Under the pieces are notes generated by a model, which was not told the DNA's origin, ran no database searches, and saw only the letters and a program-made list of their open reading frames with translations. Source: Isoetes taiwanensis (taxonomy: Eukaryota > Streptophyta > Lycopodiopsida > Isoetales > Isoetaceae). Taken from it: DNA of 64,000 bases. The first letter of the stretch is position 1. Each line of letters starts with the position of its first letter. The stretch is taken from assembly GCA_021234155.1 (NCBI GenBank), contig JAJEKV010000003.1, positions 9,052,413 through 9,116,412 on the forward strand. Direction: 5' to 3'. The translations under genes and the position numbers were made by a program. Positions 58,007-64,000 of this stretch are shown piece by piece.

Positions 58007-59506
58007 TCACTTGGGCTGTTCCCTTTGAATGGCCCAAGTTCCTAAGGACATTGGCTGGAGATCCACCACCGTAATGCTCTTGCTAAATCTTCTATTCTCG
58101 GTGGGAGGTGTAAGGCTGCTGTCGCGGCAGTCTTGCTGCTTTTTGTAAGGTATGGCGAAGTCGAAGGCGTCGAGTGCTACCGCTCTTTTCACCAGGATTG
58201 CATACCGGTGTTAAGGGGTAGCCCGTGCATGCCGGCGAATCTGAGAGTGCAATCAGCAGCGATACTCCTTCCTGCGCCTCACGGGGGTGAACTGCGGTGG
58301 ATAACCGCTATTCTTCCATCCATCAGCAATGGCAGGTAATAGCGTAATGACCTGTCGTTGCGAGATGGGTCCTCGGCCACTCGGTATCCAGCTCGCGGTA
58401 ATGCTGCTTCGAAATCATCAACCTCCACCGTGGTGAGCTCCCTGTAGTCCTTGACTGTTGCTGAAGCCCTCCTGAGGTCGAATTCGCCTGTCCTATCCCG
58501 GGGAGGTTCTGCGGACGAGCTTGCCGTTAGGATGTTTGAGGTCGCATAGCGGATCCCCATCTGTTCCTGGAGAGCAAGGAACTCTTCCTCCGTCGGTAGC
58601 TTGTTCTCAGCCTTATGCGCCTCCATGATCCGCACGATGTTCTTTGTAGGCTTGGATGTCGGAGGTAAACTCTCCCGTGTAAGTGTCGGCTTCCCTTACT
58701 TGGAGGGGAAAGTCAGACTCTCCTCGGACGATGAAGTCGTCCAAGTCCGTTCTTCGGAGTTGGTGCAGCAACTCTTCAGGTCGGTACTCCCTTTCCCTGC
58801 ACTCCGGGAGGTTTTGAATGTCGCTCAGGAGTAGAAACTCCTCACCTTCGACGATAATGGGAGCCAGGCTTGTGATGCCTAACTTGGGGGGGTGGCGACG
58901 ACGACGAGTCTGCCGGCTTCTTTCGAAGTCTTGCCACTCCCGCTCGCTTGTCGCTGCTCCTCCTGGTTGGGTCGAGCTCAACATCGTCTTCCTCCTCCTC
59001 AGTTTCGTTCATCGAGTCTTCTTCCTTCCCTTCGCTCTGTTCATCTTTGTGTGAGGAGCCGTTGTTCTGCTGCTACGGCTAATGGATCCACGTCCATGGG
59101 GGGAATAGAGGTTTCCCCCACAATGTTCTCGGCACGGTGGGTGAGAAAGATTGCCAGGGCAGTGTTGAAAGAGAAGTACTTGGTCCTGTTGACAGTTAGG
59201 ACCATTGGCTCAGGTGTGCGGTGCGCTTTGTTTGTGAGGTATTTGGCGATGTTCGGGACATCGTCTAATGCTGCCTGCAGGGACTGTCTAGGAACAAAAT
59301 ATCCTATACAAGGAGGGAGTTGCACTATTTGGTTCTACCCTAGCTTGGAACTCGGTCAAGACTCTACTATAATTTGGGGTCGGCGTGCAAGGTTGCTTGG
59401 GCGTCTACCTCCTTCCCTGAAAATCTGGAAGATTTGGTCGACGCGTCGACCCAAGAACATGAGCATGGCCGGTATTTGTACCATCTCGGAAATCAGAAGT
59501 TGCCAT
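58007..59506 (-). pseudogene. ORF1 of the retrotransposon, unknown function
   Basis: A separate reading frame of about 500 codons between ORF0 and gag. The proposed ATG at 59,506 (MATSDFRDGTNT) is 114 nt after a TATA-like box. Readable blocks: YLTNKAHRTPEPMVLTVNRT and FNTALAIFLTHRAENIV (59,325-59,041); a basic then acidic segment with SRQTRRRRHPP and PEELLHQLRRTDLDDFIV (58,984-58,613); LPTEEEFLALQEQMGIRYA and VEVDDFEAALPRAGYRVAED (58,635-58,279); and FDFAIPYKKQQD up to a stop at 58,007. At least three frameshifts interrupt it. I do not recognise the family; it is neither gag nor a known env. Position beside the histone ORF suggests a chromatin-related or packaging role, which is speculation. 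Confidence 0.5.
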
Positions 59507-59619
59507 TGATTAATTGCAGAAGAAGGTAACAAATGGTTGCAAGAGCGCCTCAGGGAGTTAGGAAATCGGCTAGAAGGGCAGGAGCAGATTTGCAGGGTGC
59601 TATGTGAGAAGTGACGGGT

Positions 59620-59629
59620 CTATTTATAG
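59620..59629 (-). promoter_or_regulatory. TATA-like box before ORF1
   Basis: The minus strand reads CTATAAATAG, 114 nt before the proposed ORF1 ATG and downstream of two copies of the hairpin-ended repeat (59,817 and 60,015). Confidence 0.5.
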
Positions 59630-59816
59630 AAAAGGGGGAAACCCTAATTTTTGGATGACTTGGAAATTTCCTAGGATTGGGTAATTCTAACTTATCTGAG
59701 GTCAAAATAGGAGTTTGAGGACTATAGGAGATGCTTGAACAAGGCTAGGTTACCTAAAAGATGCTATGCGATGGGTTGAAGGTGACTTTGACAAGTCCCG
59801 TGAAGAATTGGTAAGA

Positions 59817-60090
59817 GGTCTCCACGGCTGCGCTTCGCTTCAATCCTAACTTTTTGTTTGCGGACGAGGTGAGGTGTGAGACATCAGTCCCATTTCGATT
59901 AAAGGTGTCCAATTTGGGTAAACTAATGGTGTAAGGGTGATGGGCTCATCAAATTAGGCGAGAATCGACCCCTTATTTGGTCGATTTGGAGCTGTTTTGG
60001 TCAAGTTTAGGCGAGGTCTCACGGCTTAGCCTCGCTTCAATCCTAACTTTTTTTTTCATGACGTAGGCGCTGAATTTGTGTGAGACATCA
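59817..60090 (-). repeat. Hairpin-ended 70-75-bp repeat, copies 1 and 2 (spacer before ORF1)
   Basis: Copy 1 is 59,817-59,885 and copy 2 is 60,015-60,090. On the plus strand both run GGTCTC(C)AC...GCTTCAATCCTAACTTTTT...GTGTGAGACATC. The ends are complementary, so a transcript could pair them around a conserved loop. They are about 198 bp apart, as are copies 3 and 4 (186 bp). Confidence 0.8.
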
Positions 60091-60250
60091 TGTCTCTCGG
60101 CTCCCAAATGTCCTATTTTACTGAAATAAAAGCTAAAACTTATTAATTTGCTCTAATTAGTCAAGTTTATGTCATCAAAGTAGACAAAATTGCTCTATAT
60201 TACAAAATTTTTAATTATTTACAACAAAAAGTTTCTAAAGGCGTTCTCCC

Positions 60251-61453
60251 TTAATGCGGTGCAAGACTCATGTCTTGTCGCATCAAGGTTACCCGCTTGG
60301 CGTGGATAGTGCAGGCTGTTGAATCTTCAAAATGTTGTACTATCTTTGCCTCAGCCGCCTCTTGCATTGCTAGCAGCGCCTCGTCTGTGACTCTAAAGTA
60401 CGTTCTATATAGGCTGCATAACTTCACGCACCAACCGGCGAAGGGGGCCGCGGGGGATTAGGAGACCCGAAGCTGCTGTTTGGAAGTGTCTAATCTCCCT
60501 TAACGCTCTTCTCTCTACCTCCTTCCTATCCGCTTTCTTCCGGGTGGCGGCTTGGGAACCTTGGCCGGTGGTGGCGGCCTTAAGGTTTCTTTGCCGTTGG
60601 TCGCCCTCCCTCGATGAACTTAACTCTGTTTTTCTTCATAATATTTGTTATAGGCCTCCCATTTCTTCATGTAGGCCTCGTGCTCCCCTCATCTTTCTCT
60701 CATAAATCTTCACCACATGGGTGGCGTAGGCTTCCGGGGTCGTGGTTGCTTCTTTCTATCCCATGCGAGATTTTCGGGGGCTTACGCACTTGGTCTTCTT
60801 TGGGGTTGCTTTCGGTGCCGGCTGCTCGGTACTTCTTGCTTTCGTCACTGGATTCTTGGAAGAGCTTCCACCTGCGGCGTTAGGGTTGAAGTCCCCATCG
60901 AAGAGTCGTCCGGAAGGGTTTTGGGGTTCGTCGGGGTTGCCGCTCCTTGATGATAATGTTGGGGTTCGGCCTCTTCCTTCCGAGGGGCAGTCCTTTGTTC
61001 TCCTTATGCCACCCCCACGAACTTCCCTTTTGCTTTCTTCTTTTCTTCTGCTGTCTTTTGTTCCTCCTCCTTCCTTTTCCTCTTTTTGTCCTCCCTTCTC
61101 TTCTGCCGGCGCTCGTACTTCCTGATGAATCTTCTAAGGTCTGCTACCTCCGCTGGCTCCAAACCCGTCACTTGCTCATCTGCTTGTTCCTGCTGTCGGA
61201 TCTCCCGCTCTATTTCTTCATACACCTCCCTCGTCTCGTCGTCCATGGAGTTTGGTGATGTGGCCTCGTCCTCCACCTGCTGGTTGAAGACATCGATCAA
61301 ATCGAGAGGTGTCTTGCTCTTCGTCCAGAAGGCGAGCGATCCCCTCTTGCGAGCCTCTCCACCGAAGCATCTTCCGAATGATCTACGTCACCGGTGGCGC
61401 TGGTGGTTTCGCACAGGCGGCGCTTCCTTCTTGGTCTGTTTGGTTCGGGCCAT
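60251..61453 (-). pseudogene. ORF0: histone H3 (CENH3-like) protein encoded by the retrotransposon
   Basis: The ATG at 61,453 in strong context (AACATGG) opens MARTKQTKKEAPP; the first seven residues equal the start of histone H3. An in-frame TGA at 61,388-61,390 lies in CGG-TGA-CGT, as expected from deamination of a methylated CpG. The same frame runs on to 61,004 as a charged helical region (EEIEREIRQQEQADE, KKRKRKEEEQKT). Shifted frames follow with GDFNPNAAGGSSSKNP and HEAYMKKWEAYNKYYEEKQ. At 60,506-60,411 the histone fold begins: ALREIRHFQ, LLIP and RLVREV. After a one-base shift near 60,408 it continues with [31 protein letters not shown] (60,313-60,281) and RQDMSLA, then TAA. The order and spacing match alpha-N, alpha-1, alpha-2, loop 2 and alpha-3 of H3. 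LLIP, EIRHFQ and VTLMR resemble plant CENH3 more than canonical H3, whereas loop 1 has canonical length. Total about 400 codons, against about 136 in H3. It lies on the element's coding strand between PBS and gag. Confidence 0.9.
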
Positions 61454-61553
61454 GTTTTACGGATCGTCAATCGGATGAAAGCGCCGAAAGATCGCCTAAG
61501 TTGGGAAGAGCGGATTTCTAGGGCTTGGACGAAAAAATGAGTGGGTTCTACAT
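61454..61553 (-). promoter_or_regulatory. ORF0 leader
   Basis: The 100 bases between the TATA-like box and the ORF0 ATG hold no upstream ATG that I can see close to the start, and end in AAAAC before ATGG. No splice signals were identified. Confidence 0.4.
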
Positions 61554-61563
61554 CTATTTATAG
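61554..61563 (-). promoter_or_regulatory. TATA-like box before ORF0
   Basis: The minus strand reads CTATAAATAG, 101 nt before the ORF0 ATG. It is identical to the box before ORF1 and lies downstream of copies 3 and 4 of the hairpin-ended repeat. Confidence 0.55.
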
Positions 61564-61663
61564 CTTGGGGAATTTTAGGTCAAAACTCAAGTTGCTCTGT
61601 TTAACATGCTAAGGCACCAATTTATCTAAAACTTATACTTATTTCAGACTTTTTCTACCTATT

Positions 61664-61919
61664 GGTCTCACGACTTTGCCTCGTTCCAATACTAATGTTT
61701 AGTTTTTGCGACGCCGGTAGCGGTGAGATCTCATACATTTCTAGGGTTTTAGGTAATTAAAACATGCTATTCTAACTAATTCCTATCTTAGAATTAGCCT
61801 TACCACATTATTTATCTCAAATTCATCATGTTTTGGTGTTCTTGATTCGATGTCTCACGACTTGCCTAAGCTTCAAAACAAAAGTTAGTTTTGACGGCGA
61901 CCCGGGCAGAAATGAGACC
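61664..61919 (-). repeat. Hairpin-ended repeat, copies 3 and 4 (leader before ORF0)
   Basis: Copy 3 is 61,664-61,730 and copy 4 is 61,850-61,919. They share GTCTCACGAC at one end, GTGAGAT/ATGAGAC at the other and a diverged CTTCAATCCTAACTTTT centre with copies 1 and 2. The pairs thus sit upstream of ORF0 and of ORF1 in the same arrangement relative to the TATA-like box. Confidence 0.7.
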
Positions 61920-62106
61920 ACCTCACTTGGAAAATTTTGGCTCATTCTTTTTAATCTTGTTAAATTCCAATTCACTTAATTGTTACTAGCTTAGCATAAC
62001 TACAAAGGTGAGAAAAAAATTTTCCCACTTTTCGAGGCTTGAGGATCCTATCAAGTTAGTACTACTGGGAACATGGTCAGTGCTTTGCTCTTGGTCTCCA
62101 AGAACA

Positions 62107-62120
62107 TTGCTCTGATACCA
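62107..62120 (-). promoter_or_regulatory. Primer-binding site, initiator-Met tRNA type
   Basis: The minus strand reads TGGTATCAGAGCAA one base inside the 5' LTR, the classical complement of the 3' end of plant initiator Met tRNA. Confidence 0.95.
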
Positions 62121-62121
62121 C

Positions 62122-63690
62122 TGTGACGTCCCCTACTCGTATACGGTGCACTCACCGTATACAAACAGGAGTTCTTCCCCCACACCAGCTCCATGCTGAT
62201 ACAGGGCCCTCCACATATCTTTGCACGTAGCGAGGTCAGTCCGGGGGGAGAGTGAAGGTGTCATTCTACCCCGTCTCCCTCGGGGCCTACCTAGGCTGGC
62301 GGGCGTAAACATACATGTCAGTAGCACATACATCAACATCCTGTGACCATCTCGAAGGATGGTCCCCTCATATCTGCATAGACAAAGATCAGCACATCAC
62401 ATAGGGGATCCTACCCAAGGCTCAGACTCAATGGATGACTGACGGCTTGGGTCTCCAGAGTTCGTTGCAGACAGAATTCATGGCAATGGATTTGGCTGGC
62501 ATAAGAACATGGCATAGGGTTGTCCACTCCATCCGCCCCTCCTGTGCACACTTTGCAGAGTAGGTTGAAAAGTGTCGGGACCTGACTGTAGCCCGCCGGA
62601 TGCATAGCCGAAGGGGCTATTCCTGGGTCTCATCCTCCCAGTTCCGATGGGGCAGGTAGGGATCACTCCCTCCAGAGATCTACATGCTAACTCAAGGTGA
62701 CTAGAGGGCCACTGCCCGTATTCGACTGAACCCACTGGAAAGTGTACACCACTTCACGGGTGTCGAGCCCATGCCTTACCCCCCTTTTCGGTGGTAAGCC
62801 ATCAGACCTAGTCACAATGATCCCCGGTAGGCTTTACACACCAGGGGGATCGTTCAAGAATCAGGACATGAATCTCCTTCTTAGCCAGTCTGGCCCCTTC
62901 ACCCACAACCAGGTGTGGCTCTTGTACACAGGCCGAATCTACAGTGTGCTAGAGAGGCTACTCTAGGAGCATCAACTACAAGCTTTAGGGCCTCTACCCC
63001 CTTCCCAATACAAGGAGTTCACAGAAATACATCATCCAAATATATCACAGAAGAGCTAAAGAACTAGATCTAATCATAGAGTTAGGTTCTTTAGTTAGTG
63101 TCCGAGATCTAAGATCTAGATAGCTACTATGGGCAATTTAATAGTCTAAACCTACTTTGATTCTATGACTAGAAGGCGGTTTAAGCTATTAAATTGACCA
63201 AACTCTGATCCTTGAGTGGCTCCTCGACTGAGTTCAACCATCTGGCGAGCTGATCAATTCGGGGAGGCCCGATGGCGCAATTACGGGCTTGGGGCGTCAC
63301 GGGAGGCGGTTTTGGCTCTGGGGCAGCCAAAGCGAGAGCTCTAAAACCCTAAGGGACGAAAACTAGCAAGCTAGGGTTTTCCTACCCTAAATAGACATGG
63401 GGGTTTAGGCTAGGGTTTCCAATTACCCAATTTGGCATGTGGGATAATTGGAAAGGCCCCACTTGCCTTTAGTGGCTAGGTGGCAAAATATGCCAACATG
63501 GAAAGGTGTGCCCTCATTAATGTGCACATGTGCACATTAATAATATATGAACACTCCTAGTAAGTTGCCCCCTAGGGCTACTTACCTGGCTATCCGTTGG
63601 CATTACCGTCAATGCGGGGTGGCGATGTCTGGCGTGGCGATGGCGATACAATGTACGCCCCGGGGCGATATCTTGTCTTGGAACGTCACA
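62122..63690 (-). repeat. 5' LTR (1,569 bp)
   Basis: Pairs with 50,558-52,118. In the sense direction, U3 starts at 63,690. A CTATTTAG word near 63,388-63,396 (minus strand) is a possible promoter core, and telomere-box-like AAACCCTA/TAGGGTTT words cluster beside it (63,340-63,420), as in many plant promoters. The RNA start cannot be placed from sequence alone. Confidence 0.96.
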
Positions 63691-63695
63691 TTAGC
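63691..63695. repeat. Target-site duplication TTAGC, right
   Basis: Matches 50,553-50,557 on the other side of the element. Confidence 0.95.
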
Positions 63696-64000
63696 GGAAC
63701 CGCGATTACTTTAATTTCGTTCACTAGTACTAATATCAAAACCTGTCACTAGTTAGTATACATATTCCCATTTCAGACAGCAAACAATCAACCTGACATA
63801 GAGGCATACATGTTCTTGTAGATCATGATTTGTTGAGCTAAGTATTTTCCTCAGTCCATGGTGTTGTAGCATTAAGCTTGTAGTTAGATATTCATTTTTG
63901 TGGTAATCCTTAAGAGTAGCGGTGTTAAGCTAAAGCGCCTTTCAGCGATTGTTTTGTTATGTGAGGCTTTAAGCATAATATCAGATTAATTAAAGAATTC
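63696..64000. other. Flank after the retrotransposon
   Basis: About 300 bp of AT-rich DNA, continuous with the sequence before 50,553 once the element is removed. No gene recognised. Confidence 0.5.

Larger units (their letters stand above)
50558..63690 (-). mobile_element. Complete Ty3/gypsy chromovirus carrying an H3-like histone ORF
   Basis: A 13.1-kb element in reverse orientation with TTAGC duplicated at 50,553-50,557 and 63,691-63,695, LTRs starting TGTGACG and ending CGTCACA, a PBS beside the right LTR and a PPT beside the left LTR. Order in the sense direction: 5' LTR, PBS, leader, ORF0 (histone H3-like), spacer, ORF1 (unknown), spacer, gag, protease, RT, RNase H, integrase, chromodomain, PPT, 3' LTR. 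The presence of a chromodomain and domain order RT-RNase H-INT define a chromovirus. All long frames are interrupted, so this copy is probably not autonomous unless sequence error is large. Insertion age by LTR comparison should be young, because most LTR stretches are identical. Confidence 0.95.

Noticed and set aside
60251-61453. Processed pseudogene of a host H3 gene nested in the retrotransposon
   Set aside because: The tail and fold are separated by about 315 codons of unrelated sequence, no A-tail or target duplication was seen, the ORF is co-oriented, and it has the same TATA spacing as the other ORFs. Not excluded completely.
60742-61478. Plus-strand ORFs of 100-130 codons
   Set aside because: Antisense to ORF0; their Leu/Ser/Phe-rich composition follows the Lys/Glu-rich sense strand.

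Overview
The window is nuclear DNA from a large-genome land plant and consists almost entirely of transposable elements. Evidence: spliced plant gene fragments (a PDR/ABCG transporter), En/Spm (CACTA) and Mutator-like transposases, several LINE fragments, foldback MITEs, tRNA-like SINEs, a 120-bp TG microsatellite and a Ty3/gypsy chromovirus with the plant initiator-Met primer site. The aerolysin-like reading frame at the left end would suit a fern (bacterial-derived aerolysin-like families have been reported in ferns), but the species cannot be fixed from the sequence.

Layout. 1-5.3 kb: an intact 444-codon reading frame that joins the N-terminal part of a LINE ORF1 to an aerolysin-like pore-forming domain; then a twice-present 390-bp block, a tandem repeat and a 650-bp foldback element. 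5.3-8.3 kb: the 3' half of a CACTA element on the minus strand. 8.35-10.7 kb: a broken plus-strand LINE, sister of the LINE part of the chimeric gene. 10.7-22.5 kb: low-complexity DNA, three minus-strand LINE 3' fragments, MITEs, an unknown frameshifted ORF and a non-chromovirus integrase fragment. 22.5-25 kb: a 1-kb unit present twice, one copy carrying a MITE with perfect 8-bp target duplications. 25-33 kb: foldback arrays, GGTT-rich repeats and a SINE. 33.2-33.9 kb: three clean exons of a PDR-type ABCG transporter. 33.9-41.2 kb: non-coding DNA built from internal duplications and two different arrays of short palindromes. 41.6-43.7 kb: a Mutator-like transposase relic. 45.3-48.1 kb: a coiled-coil/zinc ORF and an FCP1-like phosphatase relic. 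49.4 kb: another MITE.

50,558-63,690 is one complete 13.1-kb LTR retrotransposon on the minus strand (two LTRs of about 1.56 kb, TTAGC target duplication, PBS, PPT, gag-protease-RT-RNase H-integrase-chromodomain). This is the most important part of the window. Between PBS and gag it carries two extra reading frames. The first (ORF0, 61,453 to 60,251) begins with the exact histone H3 tail start MARTKQT and ends, after about 315 codons of charged and helical sequence, in a histone H3 fold with several centromeric-H3-like residues. The second (ORF1, about 500 codons) is unrecognised. ORF0, ORF1 and gag-pol each have their own TATA-like box about 100-115 nt before the ATG, and two copies of a 70-75-bp sequence with complementary ends lie upstream of each of the first two TATA boxes. 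A chromodomain integrase plus a self-encoded H3/CENH3-like histone suggests an element that manipulates or targets centromeric or heterochromatic nucleosomes; that function is inference.

Nearly all element genes here are broken by frameshifts. In the chromovirus the LTRs are near-identical outside short GC-rich patches of mismatches and indels, so part of the damage may be consensus error in methylated DNA rather than ageing.
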